Source: Alkalihalobacillus sp047302405 (GTDB lineage: Bacteria; Bacillota; Bacilli; Bacillales; Bacillaceae_D). Taken from it: DNA of 64,000 nucleotides. Positions 45,662 to 58,073 of the stretch are shown here, one piece after another. The translations under genes were made by a program, and so were the position numbers. Location of the stretch: the NCBI RefSeq assembly GCF_047302405.1, contig NZ_CP154853.1, forward strand, positions 4,030,001 through 4,094,000. Direction: 5' to 3'. The notes under the pieces are model-generated. The model was not told the DNA's origin, made no database searches, and worked only from the letters and a program-made list of their open reading frames with translations. The stretch's first letter is position 1, and each line of letters begins with the position of its first letter.

Positions 45662-46684
45662 ATGAGCACAAATGAAACAATACTTGATGTTCGAAACCTG
45701 CAAACATCATTCTTTACGAGTGAACTAGAAGTAAAAGCGGTTGATGGTGTTTCTTTTAAAGTTCCAAAAGGGAAAACGATTGGGATCGTTGGTGAATCTG
45801 GTTCTGGTAAAAGTATTACATCATTATCAATTTTACGTTTAATTCAAAATCCCGGAAAAGTAGTTGGTGGAGAAGTTCTCTTTAACGGTGAAAATATATT
45901 AAAAAAATCAGAAGCTCAAATGAGAAAAATTCGTGGAAATGACATCTCAATGATTTTCCAAGAACCAATGACATCTTTAAACCCAGTTTATACAGTTGGT
46001 CAACAAATTGGCGAAGCTTTTCAAATTCACGAAAAGCTTGGTAAAAAGGAAGCAATAAAAAAATCAATTGATATGTTGAAACTTGTCGGAATTCCGTCTC
46101 CTGAAAAGCGTGTCCACCAATATCCTTTTGAATTATCTGGAGGAATGCGTCAACGTGTCATGATTGCAATGGCCCTAGCCTGTAACCCGAAGCTGTTAAT
46201 TGCGGACGAACCGACAACAGCTTTAGATGTAACAATTCAAGCTCAGATTCTTGAATTAATGAAAGATTTACAAGACCGTCTAGGAATGTCGATTATTATG
46301 ATCACCCATGACCTAGGTGTTGTAGCCGAAACATGTGATTATGTAGCAGTTATGTATTGCGGAAAAGTCGTTGAATATGCTTCTGTAAAAGACTTATTTA
46401 ACAACCCGAGACATCCTTATACAGTAGGGCTTCTTAATTCCTTACCACGACATGATGAAGATGTAGAAGGCGAGTTAGAAATCATTCCTGGTTCTGTACC
46501 AAGTCCCGCTGAAATGCCAACCGGTTGTCGATTTGCTCCACGTTGTGCTTATGCAAGTGATATTTGTAAAGAGCTTCCGCAACTTGAAGAAGACGAAAAT
46601 GGAAATCAAATTCGCTGTTGGATTTACTCAGAAGAGTGGGATGGCGACCCGGAGGTAAACGTCTATGAAAAAAGAACTACTTAA
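45662..46684 (+). CDS. Peptide ABC transporter ATPase, DppD/OppD type
   Basis: Nucleotide-binding subunit of 340 aa. Walker A is GESGSGKS (about 43-50), the Q-loop lies in SMIFQEPMTSLNPV, the signature is LSGGMRQRV, and Walker B is LLIADEPTTALD. The C-terminal oligopeptide-transporter domain has the Cys cluster GCRFAPRCAYASDIC, which binds an Fe-S cluster in relatives. The ATG has AAAGGGAGTG upstream. It overlaps the next gene by 20 bp. Confidence 0.94.
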   Translation: MSTNETILDVRNLQTSFFTSELEVKAVDGVSFKVPKGKTIGIVGESGSGKSITSLSILRLIQNPGKVVGGEVLFNGENILKKSEAQMRKIRGNDISMIFQEPMTSLNPVYTVGQQIGEAFQIHEKLGKKEAIKKSIDMLKLVGIPSPEKRVHQYPFELSGGMRQRVMIAMALACNPKLLIADEPTTALDVTIQAQILELMKDLQDRLGMSIIMITHDLGVVAETCDYVAVMYCGKVVEYASVKDLFNNPRHPYTVGLLNSLPRHDEDVEGELEIIPGSVPSPAEMPTGCRFAPRCAYASDICKELPQLEEDENGNQIRCWIYSEEWDGDPEVNVYEKRTT

Positions 46685-47678
46685 AGTCGAAAATTTAAAA
46701 CAGTATTTCCCAATTAAAGGCGGCCTTCTTGGTCGTACTGTTAACCATGTAAAAGCAGTTGATGATATTTCCTTTACCATCTATGAAGGCGAAACGGTTT
46801 CTATTGTAGGGGAATCTGGTTGTGGTAAGTCAACAACAGGACGAGCCATTCTTCGTTTAGACGAACCTACTGCTGGAAAAGTGGAGTTTGATGGGGAAGA
46901 TTTACTTTCATTAAATAAAAGCGAAATGCGTAAAAAAAGAAAAGACTTACAAATCATTTTCCAAGATCCTTACGCTTCCATTAACCCACGTCAAACCGTC
47001 AGACAGGTGTTAGAAGAAGCAATGATCATTCAAAAAGTATTACCTAAAGATGAACGTGGGGAACGAATTCGTGAGTTAATGGAAACAGTTGGGCTTGGTG
47101 CTCACCAAATTGACCGTTTCCCTCATGAATTTAGTGGTGGCCAACGTCAACGTGTCGGAATTGCCCGTGCCTTGACAGTTGATCCAAAGCTAATCATTTG
47201 TGATGAAGCGGTCTCGGCTCTTGATGTATCAATTCAAGCTCAAGTCATTAACTTATTAAAAAGATTGCAGCGTGAGTTTCAATTAACTTATTTGTTTATT
47301 TCACATGACCTTGGTGTTGTTCGTCACATCTCGGATCGAGTTATCGTTATGTACCTTGGTCGAATTGTTGAAATTGCGGACAAAAAGTCTCTATTTACAA
47401 ACCCGCAGCATCCATATACAAAAGCTTTATTATCAGCGATTCCTTCAACAGACCCTGAAAAGAAAAAGGAACGAATTATTTTACAAGGTGATGTTCCTTC
47501 ACCGATTAATCCACCTACAGGCTGCCGTTTTCATACTCGTTGTCCATTTGCAACCGAAAAATGTAAAACAGACACACCTGAGTTACGGACAACAGACTTC
47601 ATGAAAGAAGGTCATCAATCAGCCTGTCATTATATGGAAGAGATTGAAGCTGGAACTAGAGAACCTAAGTACGTATAA
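46665..47678 (+). CDS. Peptide ABC transporter ATPase, DppF/OppF type
   Basis: The second nucleotide-binding subunit, 337 aa. Walker A GESGCGKST, Q-loop IIFQDPYASINPR, signature FSGGQRQRVGIARAL, Walker B LIICDEAVSALD, and C-terminal GCRFHTRCPFATEKC. The start lies within the end of the OppD-type gene, with CCGGAGG upstream, so translation is coupled. Together the operon encodes two permeases and two ATPases; the binding protein is the divergent gene. Confidence 0.94.
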   Translation: MKKELLKVENLKQYFPIKGGLLGRTVNHVKAVDDISFTIYEGETVSIVGESGCGKSTTGRAILRLDEPTAGKVEFDGEDLLSLNKSEMRKKRKDLQIIFQDPYASINPRQTVRQVLEEAMIIQKVLPKDERGERIRELMETVGLGAHQIDRFPHEFSGGQRQRVGIARALTVDPKLIICDEAVSALDVSIQAQVINLLKRLQREFQLTYLFISHDLGVVRHISDRVIVMYLGRIVEIADKKSLFTNPQHPYTKALLSAIPSTDPEKKKERIILQGDVPSPINPPTGCRFHTRCPFATEKCKTDTPELRTTDFMKEGHQSACHYMEEIEAGTREPKYV

Positions 47679-47685
47679 TATTTCA

Positions 47686-47727
47686 AATGGCCTTGTTAAG
47701 TTCAATCTTAATAAGGCCATTTTTATT
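47686..47727 (+). terminator. Terminator of the peptide transporter operon
   Basis: Stem AATGGCCTT...AAGGCCATT with further TTAAG/CTTAA pairing, then TTTATTT on the plus strand. Confidence 0.9.
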
Positions 47728-47774
47728 TCCCGAAAAATAAATTCGACAAAATTCCTTCTAAACTGAGTGTTCTA

Positions 47775-47806
47775 AACAAAAACGAGCAAGGGGCCCCTTA
47801 CTCGTC
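47775..47806 (-). terminator. serS terminator
   Basis: Palindromic stem ACGAGTAAGGGG/CCCCTTGCTCGT (one wobble pair), closing over four G/C bases, followed by TTTTTGTTT on the minus strand. Confidence 0.88.
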
Positions 47807-47819
47807 TTCATCCTAACAT

Positions 47820-49097
47820 TTATTTTGTTATGACTTCTTTTTGCCCCATATACGGTCTTAATACTTCTGGAATAACAACCGAACCATCTTCCTGCTGATA
47901 ATTCTCCAAAATCGCAGCAACTGTACGACCAACTGCTAAACCTGAACCATTTAACGTGTGAACAAACTCAGGCTTACCTTTTGCTTCACGTCGGAATTTA
48001 ATATTTGCCCGTCTTGCTTGGAAATCTTCAAAATTACTACAAGATGAAATTTCCTTGTACTCTCCGTAGCTTGGTAACCATACTTCAATATCATATTTTT
48101 TTGCTGCCGTAAAACCTAAGTCAGCACTGCACATGCTTAAAACACGATATGGTAAACCTAGTAGCTGTAAAACCTTCTCAGCATGAGAGGTTAATAATTC
48201 TAACTGCTCATAAGATTCTTCTGGTTTAACAAAACGAACAAGCTCTACTTTGTTAAACTGGTGTTGTCGAATTAATCCACGAGTATCACGTCCAGCAGAA
48301 CCTGCTTCAGAGCGGAAACAAGCACTATAAGCCGTATATCCCATCGGCAACTCGTTCACATTTAAAATCTCATCACGGTGCATATTCGTTACAGGAACCT
48401 CAGCAGTTGGAATTAAGAAATAGTCCTCTTCTCTAATTTTGAAAGCATCCTCTTCAAACTTTGGCAATTGACCTGTTCCTGTCATACTTGTACGATTGAC
48501 CAAATATGGCGGTAATAGTTCCTCATATCCATGCTCATCTTGATGTAAGTCCATCATGAAGTTAATTAATGCACGCTCTAGCCTTGCACCCACTCCTTTA
48601 TAAAAGGTAAAACGGCTGCCTGTTACTTTAGCGGCACGTTCAAAATCGGCTAACTTCAAATCGGTTGCAATATCCCAATGAGCTTTTGCTTCAAATGAAA
48701 ATTGCGGAACGTCCTTCCACTTCCGAATTTCGACATTATCCTCTTCAGTTTCACCGGTAGGAACACTGTCATGTGGAACATTAGGAATCGTTAGTAATAA
48801 GTGCTCCAGTTGTCCTTCAACTGCACGTAATTCTTCATCTAATCCTTTTACTCGCTCAGATACTTCACGCATTTCTTTTATTAAATGATCAGCGTCTTCT
48901 TTGGCACGCTTTAATTTTGCGACCTCTTCTGATACTTCATTACGACGACTTTTTAACTGTTCAACTTCTACAATTAAAGCACGGCGCTTTTCATCTAATT
49001 CTTCAAATTGATCAAGTCCAGAAATATCTTCTCCTCTTGTCTGTAACTTTTCTTTTATCACAATAAAATCATTTCTCAATCTTTTAATATCTAACAT
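47820..49097 (-). CDS. serS: Seryl-tRNA synthetase
   Basis: Class II synthetase charging tRNA-Ser (one such tRNA is at 41505-41597) and tRNA-Sec where present. It is 425 aa long. A long N-terminal antiparallel coiled coil (about 25-100) contacts the tRNA variable arm. Motif 2 is FRSEAGSAGRDTRGLIRQHQ and motif 3 contains LNGSGLAVGRTVAA. Expression is controlled by a T-box leader with a UCC specifier. In B. subtilis pdxS/pdxT lie between dacA and serS; here the two are directly adjacent. Confidence 0.98.
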   Translation of the reverse strand: MLDIKRLRNDFIVIKEKLQTRGEDISGLDQFEELDEKRRALIVEVEQLKSRRNEVSEEVAKLKRAKEDADHLIKEMREVSERVKGLDEELRAVEGQLEHLLLTIPNVPHDSVPTGETEEDNVEIRKWKDVPQFSFEAKAHWDIATDLKLADFERAAKVTGSRFTFYKGVGARLERALINFMMDLHQDEHGYEELLPPYLVNRTSMTGTGQLPKFEEDAFKIREEDYFLIPTAEVPVTNMHRDEILNVNELPMGYTAYSACFRSEAGSAGRDTRGLIRQHQFNKVELVRFVKPEESYEQLELLTSHAEKVLQLLGLPYRVLSMCSADLGFTAAKKYDIEVWLPSYGEYKEISSCSNFEDFQARRANIKFRREAKGKPEFVHTLNGSGLAVGRTVAAILENYQQEDGSVVIPEVLRPYMGQKEVITK

Positions 49098-49175
49098 CTC
49101 TTATATCCTCCTTTTAATGGGTTCTTATTTTGTGAAAGGCACAATTTAAAAATGAAAAACCTTTCCTTATAAACG

Positions 49176-49456
49176 AAAAAAAACCTTCTTCTAATAAAAG
49201 AAGAAGGGACGAGCTTACACCCGCGTTGCCACCCAGATTGCATTTAGAATTAATCAAAATGCCAGCTTAAGTAATGATAACGGATAAACCGAACTGGTTT
49301 TAGTTAAAACTCCACTTTCCACCAGCTTACTCCAGGATGGATTCCAAAGACATTTTGATCGGTTCACAGCATCCACCGACTCTCTGAACAAAATAATCCT
49401 TGTACTATTTCCTATCAACGTTTTTTCATATATATGAAATCATTTTTTTAAAACCA
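49176..49456 (-). promoter_or_regulatory. T-box riboswitch of serS (Ser UCC specifier)
   Basis: Leader RNA sensing uncharged tRNA-Ser. On the minus strand the T-box core GGGTGGCAACGCGGGTG lies near 49217-49233. It is followed by terminator CCTTCTTCT/AGAAGAAGG plus eight T (49176-49207). Stem I shows CAGAGAGTCGGTGG and the specifier TCC at 49339-49341, within GGAATCCATCC. UCC is a serine codon, matching the gene. Confidence 0.94.
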
Positions 49457-49463
49457 TATTAAG

Positions 49464-49492
49464 ATAGTAATGCAGACCAGAACAAATGTCAA
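49464..49492 (-). promoter_or_regulatory. SigA promoter of the serS T-box transcript
   Basis: TTGACA, 17 bases, TACTAT on the minus strand. The start is expected near 49456. The remaining bases to the dacA stop (49493-49605) show nothing further. Confidence 0.82.
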
Positions 49493-49605
49493 TTCATGTT
49501 AATAATTAATTTGTCCCTTTAATATTAACTAGTCTAACCAATTACCTTCAATATAATACTGCACCGTTCGCTTCAAGTCATCTTAATTGACTGCAGTAAG
49601 TAAGC

Positions 49606-50943
49606 TTAACTTAACCAACCTTGGACCATATCAACAGCAGAGTTCCAAATTCCTGAGAAAAATCCACCGATACTTCTCATCATCATTGAGAACCATCCTG
49701 CCTTTTCAACAGCTTCATCAGTTGTTACTGGAACAGAAACACTCTCATCTGCAAATAAATAGTCTTCCTCATTCTCACCTGCATAGTTTAGTGTTAACAC
49801 TCCTACCTTTTCACCCGCTTCAAATGGAGCAACAAGTTTGTTATCTTCATTTAAATATTCAGCGTTTAAACTTAATACAGGCTCGTACAATTCTTCCTCA
49901 CCATTACGAACAACTATTTCTAACGCTTCTGTGCTTGATACTTTTACTTCCTTCTCTTTCCCTGATACAACAGGTACAAGCTCTTCCCCTTCAGGAATAA
50001 AGCCTGCTGGCACTACTTCTGTATAACTAAAATTATTAAAACCATAATCTAATAATTTTGCCGTTTCATTAAAACGATCATCGCGCGTTTCAGTTCTCAT
50101 GACAACTGAAATCAAACGCATATCTCCTCGTTTAGCCGTCCCTGTAAAGGAGTTCCCTGCAGCAGTCGTAAAACCTGTTTTTAATCCATCAATACCTTCA
50201 TAATCATGCTGTGGGACAATTGATGGGAGCATCCAGTTCCAATTTTGCATCGTTACTGATTCATCCGGTCCTGCATCGAATTCTTTTACAGGAATACTCG
50301 CCGTCTCTAATACTTCTGGATAATCTCGAATTAAGGCATAAGCAAGCTGCGCAGTTGCACGAGCAGACATCATATTCTCAGCCTCAGCATCCGTTCCTTC
50401 TGGATGATTTCCTGCAAGGTCTCGATTATTTAATCCTGATGAATTGACAAACTCATAATCTTCTAAACCAAGTTCTTCCGCCTTATCATTCATCATTTGA
50501 ACAAAAGCTGTTTCTGAACCAGCGATAAGTTCAGCCAGAGCAATCGTTGAAGCATTAGCTGAATAAATAGCAACCGATTCATACAAGTGTTCAACCGTAT
50601 AATGATAATCCTGACGTAATGGAACATTAGATAAATTAACATGTAAGGAAAGGGCACGTACATGATCAGAAATTGGTACCTCTTGATCTTTTGTAATTTT
50701 CCCTTCATCGAGTGCTTCTAAAATGAGATATTCACTCATCATTTTTGTCATACTAGCAATTGGTAAAACCTTATCTATATCTTTCTGGAATAGGATTTTT
50801 CCAGTTTTCGCATCTACTAAAATGGCGGTCTCTGCCTCTAAATCTACTGCAGCCTCCGCAGGTTTTGCTTGTCCAAACATCGTTACGACTAGGATTACAG
50901 CCATTAATGCTGTAAACCATCTTCTTGTTGCATTTTTGTTCAC
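49606..50943 (-). CDS. dacA: D-alanyl-D-alanine carboxypeptidase DacA (PBP5)
   Basis: Removes the terminal D-Ala from peptidoglycan pentapeptides. It is 445 aa long. A signal peptide (about 1-31, cut after AEA) is followed by the penicillin-binding domain, with Ser64-Met-Thr-Lys67, the SAN motif (YSANAS near 130) and KTG (GLKTGFTTAAGNS). A PBP5 C-terminal beta domain and a C-terminal amphipathic helix (GWFSMMMRSIGGFFSGIWN) anchor it to the membrane. The start is GTG, with GGAGGTG upstream. It lies downstream of guaB, as in B. subtilis. Confidence 0.97.
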   Translation of the reverse strand: MNKNATRRWFTALMAVILVVTMFGQAKPAEAAVDLEAETAILVDAKTGKILFQKDIDKVLPIASMTKMMSEYLILEALDEGKITKDQEVPISDHVRALSLHVNLSNVPLRQDYHYTVEHLYESVAIYSANASTIALAELIAGSETAFVQMMNDKAEELGLEDYEFVNSSGLNNRDLAGNHPEGTDAEAENMMSARATAQLAYALIRDYPEVLETASIPVKEFDAGPDESVTMQNWNWMLPSIVPQHDYEGIDGLKTGFTTAAGNSFTGTAKRGDMRLISVVMRTETRDDRFNETAKLLDYGFNNFSYTEVVPAGFIPEGEELVPVVSGKEKEVKVSSTEALEIVVRNGEEELYEPVLSLNAEYLNEDNKLVAPFEAGEKVGVLTLNYAGENEEDYLFADESVSVPVTTDEAVEKAGWFSMMMRSIGGFFSGIWNSAVDMVQGWLS

Positions 50944-50997
50944 AACTACACCTCCACAAACGTTTCACATAAACTTAATCTTACCATATCCAAGCAT

Positions 50998-51030
50998 AAA
51001 AAAATAGATAGAGATCACCCTATCTATTTT
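50998..51030 (-). terminator. guaB terminator
   Basis: Perfect 11-bp stem AAAATAGATAG/CTATCTATTTT with an 8-nt loop followed by TTT on the minus strand. Confidence 0.87.
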
Positions 51031-51065
51031 ACAATTTAATAACTTTTTATAGTCCATTTTTTCTA

Positions 51066-52523
51066 TTATAAAGAATAGTTTGGTGCTTCTTTAGTAATTT
51101 GAACATCATGTGGATGGCTTTCACGTAAACCAGCCCCTGTGATACGAATGAATTGACTATTGTCACGTAGTTCATTTAATGTCGCAGTTCCACAATAACC
51201 CATACCTGCTCTTAAACCACCAATTAACTGATGAATCGTATCACTTAATGGCCCTTTATAAGGAATACGCCCTTCTATACCTTCTGGAACTAACTTTTGA
51301 GCATCTTCTTGGAAATAACGATCCTTACTTCCCTTTTCCATTGCTCCAAGAGACCCCATTCCACGATATACTTTAAACTGACGTCCTTGGTAGATTTCTC
51401 TTTCACCAGGACTTTCAGAAACACCCGCTAAAAGACTTCCTAACATAACAGCATGCCCACCAGCCGCTAGTGCTTTTGAAATATCTCCAGAGTATTTAAT
51501 CCCACCATCGGCGATAATTGGAATCCCATGTTTTCGTGCTTCCGTTGCACACTCATAGACAGCTGTTACTTGTGGAACTCCAATTCCAGCCACAATACGT
51601 GTCGTACAGATAGAACCAGGTCCAATTCCTACTTTCACAACACTTGCCCCTGCTTCAATTAAATCCTTTGTCGCTTCCGCTGTAGCCACATTACCAGCGA
51701 TAATCGTTAAATCAGGATACTGGGTACGTACAGCTCGTACTTTATCTAAAACCCCTTTAGAATGACCGTGAGCCGTATCGATGACAATGGCATCCACGCC
51801 AGCTTCTACTAATGCCGCAATCCGTGTATCAGCATCTGCACTAACGCCTATAGCTGCACCCACAACAAGTCGTCCTTGAGCATCCTTAGCCGAGTTAGGG
51901 AATTCGATAACTTTTTCAATGTCTTTAATCGTAATAAGTCCTTTTAAAATTCCATCATCATCAACAAGTGGAAGTTTTTCAATTTTATACTGTTGTAGAA
52001 TTTTTTCCGCTTCTTGAAGAGTCGTTCCTACAGGAGCAGTCACTAAATTTGCCTTCGTCATTACTTCATCAATTCGAATCGAATAATCTTCAATAAAACG
52101 TAAATCACGATTCGTCAGGATGCCTACCAGCTTTTGATTTTCATCTACAATAGGCACACCGGAAATACGATATTTGCCCATTAAATGCTCTGCATCAAAA
52201 ACTTGGCGATCTGGAGTAAGATAAAATGGATTTGTAATAACTCCACTTTCTGAACGTTTTACGCGATCAACATGTTCCGCTTGCTCTTCAATCGACATAT
52301 TTTTGTGGATGATTCCAAGTCCACCTTCTCGTGCGATTGCAATCGCCATTTTTGCCTCTGTTACAGTGTCCATACCCGCACTAATAATTGGAATATTTAA
52401 TTGCAAATTATCTGATAGTTTTGTTTTAACAGAAACATCTCGAGGTAAAATTTCCGACTTCGCTGGTGTTAGCAATACATCATCAAAAGTTAAACCTTCT
52501 TTTTCAAATTTAGTCTCCCACAT
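51066..52523 (-). CDS. guaB: IMP dehydrogenase
   Basis: Oxidises IMP to XMP, the committed step to GMP. It is 485 aa long. A TIM barrel with two inserted CBS domains (about 95-205, LTPDRQVFDAEHLMG and TKANLVTAPVGTT) is present. The catalytic Cys306 lies in GPGSICTTRIVAG and the flap region contains GMGSLGAMEKGSKDRYF. It is divergent from yaaC and preceded by a SigA promoter. I looked for PurBoxes in its upstream region and found none. Confidence 0.98.
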   Translation of the reverse strand: MWETKFEKEGLTFDDVLLTPAKSEILPRDVSVKTKLSDNLQLNIPIISAGMDTVTEAKMAIAIAREGGLGIIHKNMSIEEQAEHVDRVKRSESGVITNPFYLTPDRQVFDAEHLMGKYRISGVPIVDENQKLVGILTNRDLRFIEDYSIRIDEVMTKANLVTAPVGTTLQEAEKILQQYKIEKLPLVDDDGILKGLITIKDIEKVIEFPNSAKDAQGRLVVGAAIGVSADADTRIAALVEAGVDAIVIDTAHGHSKGVLDKVRAVRTQYPDLTIIAGNVATAEATKDLIEAGASVVKVGIGPGSICTTRIVAGIGVPQVTAVYECATEARKHGIPIIADGGIKYSGDISKALAAGGHAVMLGSLLAGVSESPGEREIYQGRQFKVYRGMGSLGAMEKGSKDRYFQEDAQKLVPEGIEGRIPYKGPLSDTIHQLIGGLRAGMGYCGTATLNELRDNSQFIRITGAGLRESHPHDVQITKEAPNYSL

Positions 52524-52571
52524 GATTAAATTCCCCTTCCCCTACAGGTTTTTACGTAAAATATTATTAGT

Positions 52572-52600
52572 AGCTTATCAACTGGGTAAACTACTGTCAA
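52572..52600 (-). promoter_or_regulatory. Probable SigA promoter of guaB
   Basis: TTGACA, 17 bases, TAAGCT on the minus strand, 49-77 bases upstream of the guaB ATG. The -35 is perfect, the -10 weak. Confidence 0.65.
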
Positions 52601-52653
52601 GATCAGAAAATTAATATAACTTTTCTGAATTTACTAACAAAAGAGGTTTTGTC

Positions 52654-53610
52654 ATGAATATGGAAGCTACTCATCCTTTTTTACCCTATCTCTCTACCGA
52701 ATATTCACGTGAGATTTTAACCAAACATTATCAAAAGGCAGGCATTGCTTATCCTGATAAAAGAAGCTATTCTACTTGCTATTCCTTTATTTCACATTTA
52801 AAGCATGGTTGTTTATACTACCAACAAGCTCAAGCTGCACCTTTAGAAATAAAACCCCTTCTCTTATTTTACGGTTTTATTCAATTGATGAAAGCCGTTA
52901 TTTTAACAAAAGATGATCAATACCCAGCGAATAGCCAAGTATTAGCCCATGGAGTCACAACACGAAAAAGAAAGAAAACAACTTACCGCTTTTTAGATGA
53001 TGAAGTCAAAATTCAACGAAATGGCTTGTTTAGCCACTTTCTTTTTCAATTGTTTCACATGAAACATGTTGAAGGAGAGAAACTTTTGATGAAAGATCTT
53101 TTAATACAAATTGCCGATCTTCATCCCCTTTTTGAAACACTTAGCGAAAAAAAAGAAGCATTTCCTTTAAAAAAAGACAAAGCTCATATTTTGATTCCAA
53201 TTGATATACTAGACTCCTACCATATGACAGCAAATCGTTTTACTCAATTTCTTGAAAATAATATAAAAGATTCCTTCGGAAATATACGTCATATAAACAT
53301 GACAGAAACAAAAGAATTTTTAAAAATTCCTTCTAATGTTATAAAAAAGAAAAGCCGAACACCATTTCTAAAAAACTTAAACAAGAATTATTTTCTTTTT
53401 ACAGAAAAGGACAAGTATCTTCCATTCCCCGAAATCGCTTCTCATTATTTACTTCTTTATAATTTAAGTATGATCTGTCGATATGAAACGGAATGGTGGA
53501 GTGATTTACTCTCAACCTTTGATGGAAACGACTTACCCTTTATTTTAGCTTTCCTTGATATCGTCCCTCAAAAATCGATACAGTTGTTTCAAGAGCTTTT
53601 GTTACCTTAA
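52654..53610 (+). CDS. yaaC: YaaC family protein, unknown function
   Basis: A 318-aa cytoplasmic protein found between gyrA and guaB in Bacillaceae, transcribed against its neighbours. It is rich in Tyr, Phe and Lys, has no signal peptide or membrane helix, and shows no catalytic motif I can name. The N-terminal block YSTCYSFISHLKHGCLYYQQA and the C-terminal YNLSMICRYETEWWSDLL are its recognisable features. AGAGG precedes the ATG. Assignment uses position plus remembered similarity to YaaC. Confidence 0.85.
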   Translation: MNMEATHPFLPYLSTEYSREILTKHYQKAGIAYPDKRSYSTCYSFISHLKHGCLYYQQAQAAPLEIKPLLLFYGFIQLMKAVILTKDDQYPANSQVLAHGVTTRKRKKTTYRFLDDEVKIQRNGLFSHFLFQLFHMKHVEGEKLLMKDLLIQIADLHPLFETLSEKKEAFPLKKDKAHILIPIDILDSYHMTANRFTQFLENNIKDSFGNIRHINMTETKEFLKIPSNVIKKKSRTPFLKNLNKNYFLFTEKDKYLPFPEIASHYLLLYNLSMICRYETEWWSDLLSTFDGNDLPFILAFLDIVPQKSIQLFQELLLP

Positions 53611-53741
53611 CCTTTTATGAATAAAGGAGTTGGAAAAAGCTAAAATGTTCAACAAAAATGCGAATAATGTACAACCTTAGCGGAAGAACTATGCTTAGAC
53701 TGATCAAAGGCAAAGGTGAGACCTGCAGTACAAAAAGAGGT

Positions 53742-53904
53742 ACTGAAAAGTCCTGTTATTTAGAATTGGGTTGGATGGTTTGGCTTACTCCACCACCTCC
53801 ATACCCTAAGCATTCTGCGAGTCTTCCACTGGCTCCGTTTTAGTGTTTTTTATTGGTAACAAAACTTCATCTGGATCCACGTATCGTAATGAAATTTTTT
53901 CAGT
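53742..53904 (+). repeat. Short degraded copy of the small nested element
   Basis: 163 bp bounded by ACTGAAAAGTC and TTTTTTCAGT. The interior GGGTTGGATGGTTTGGCTTA and CATACCCTAAGCATTC tracks the 7206-7486 element but is shortened. The flanks (GTGAGACCTGCAGTAC before, GAGGAGGCTTACCACC after) look like one interrupted GC-rich module. The rest of 53611-54113 holds no supported gene. Confidence 0.65.
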
Positions 53905-54113
53905 GGTCTTTCGTAAGTTCGAGGAGGCTTACCACCGGGCCACAGAAAGCAAGTCTATTTCCGTAGCAAATAATAAACTGCCCCCGTAAATATATAGAAG
54001 CGACACGTAATAGCTTCTCAATTAAAGCTAACGTGCCGCATAAAGAAGAGCGAGTCGGTTTTATTTCTACTTATCCATTTGTTGAGACCTTTCACGTTGA
54101 ACAATTACTTAAA

Positions 54114-54245
54114 CTACTCTTCGGTTTTAGAACTCTGATCTTTATTTCTTTTAACTCCTTTACTGTTGTCTCCACTAATAGGTGTTTGCCCATGTAATTG
54201 TGGAGCATTTTGATTACGGCTTCCTTTATTATATTTTTTTGTCAT
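54114..54245 (-). CDS. Small hydrophilic 43-aa protein, SASP-like composition
   Basis: MTKKYNKGSRNQNAPQLHGQ opens a Lys/Asn/Gln/Ser-rich peptide with no hydrophobic core, ending KTEE. AAAGGAG precedes this ATG. In-frame ATGs 3 and 22 codons upstream overlap or precede the ribosome-binding site. The composition recalls minor small acid-soluble spore proteins, but no specific family was identified. It lies between yaaC and rRNA operon 2. No terminator or promoter was pinned down. Confidence 0.65.
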   Translation of the reverse strand: MTKKYNKGSRNQNAPQLHGQTPISGDNSKGVKRNKDQSSKTEE

Positions 54246-54364
54246 ATTAGTCATCTCCTTTCTTTTTTCATATACAGTTTGTCCTGTTTTGTTCATCTTA
54301 TGTTTATTCAAATACGGTTTTATCCTATCAAGTCAATAAAACATTATATATTCCTAATCACCTT

Positions 54365-54396
54365 AAAAAAACACATCCCTAATTGGAATGTGCTTT
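54365..54396 (-). terminator. Distal terminator behind rRNA operon 2
   Basis: Stem AAAGCACATTCC with GGGATGTGTTTTT and a following T-run on the minus strand; counterpart of 30927-30962. Confidence 0.78.
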
Positions 54397-54648
54397 ATCT
54401 CTTGGCAACGTCCTACTGTCTCTTCGATTCTCTTCTTCAGGGAAGCAGGACATGTCGCTTTTTCTTCGAGGCTTCTCACGAGGTGACACGAAGACAACCG
54501 ATTCGTCTCACACCCGACTCCTGGTTGATTCATGAGGCTTTTTCCATGATGGTTTTCATGAGGGTTTCTTTGAGAAGCCTATCCTCCGCAGATGCTGCCC
54601 TCTCGGGCCAGAGCTCTTCAGCGCCCGAGCGTTCTCTTTATGCATACT
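54397..54648 (-). repeat. 3' tail behind rRNA operon 2 with 5S fragment
   Basis: Diverged copy of 30963-31215. It contains the 5S 3'-end fragment at 54398-54418 and the 14-mer complementary to 5S at 54612-54625. The proximal part is nearly identical between operons and the distal part has several changes. Confidence 0.7.
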
Positions 54649-54678
54649 AAAAAACACATCCCTACTGGAATGTGTTTT
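54649..54678 (-). terminator. Primary terminator of rRNA operon 2
   Basis: Identical to the operon 1 terminator: stem AAAACACATTCC/GGGATGTGTTTT followed by T residues on the minus strand. Confidence 0.85.
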
Positions 54679-54682
54679 ATCG

Positions 54683-54797
<115 letters not shown>

Positions 54798-54858
54798 CTG
54801 TTGAGAGGGTTCTCTCAAAACTAGATAATTGATAAAACATGATGTCAAGAATAATAAT

Positions 54859-57797
<2,939 letters not shown>

Positions 57798-57802
57798 ATT
57801 TC

Positions 57803-57921
57803 GGCTGCAAATCAACGGCGGATTTCTTCGTCCACTTCACCTTCTCAGTCATGTCACGTACGGATGTACGCTCCATTCTTTCGAAGCTTCGTTTCCTCGA
57901 TCTCCTTGTTGCTTTTGACCA
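57803..57921 (-). repeat. Spacer duplication, operon 2, proximal to 23S
   Basis: Counterpart of 34368-34486, with its partner at 58074-58190. The hairpin here reads CGTACGGATGTACG; the loop differs by one base from operon 1 while the stem is kept. Confidence 0.78.
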
Positions 57922-58073
57922 AATTTGACTTCCGATTTTCGATTGCTCGAATCTCTTTGGTCGTATTATCAAAGGTTTGATATGAATTCTTGACATTCTC
58001 GTTCGTCTATCGTTATAGACTCCGATGAATTAATCATGTTTATCGTTATTATCTAGTTTTCAAAGAACCACTT

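Noticed and set aside
52524..52653. Purine riboswitch or PurBox in the guaB-yaaC gap
   Set aside because: No PurBox pair or purine aptamer-like structure was seen; only a SigA-type promoter is supported.
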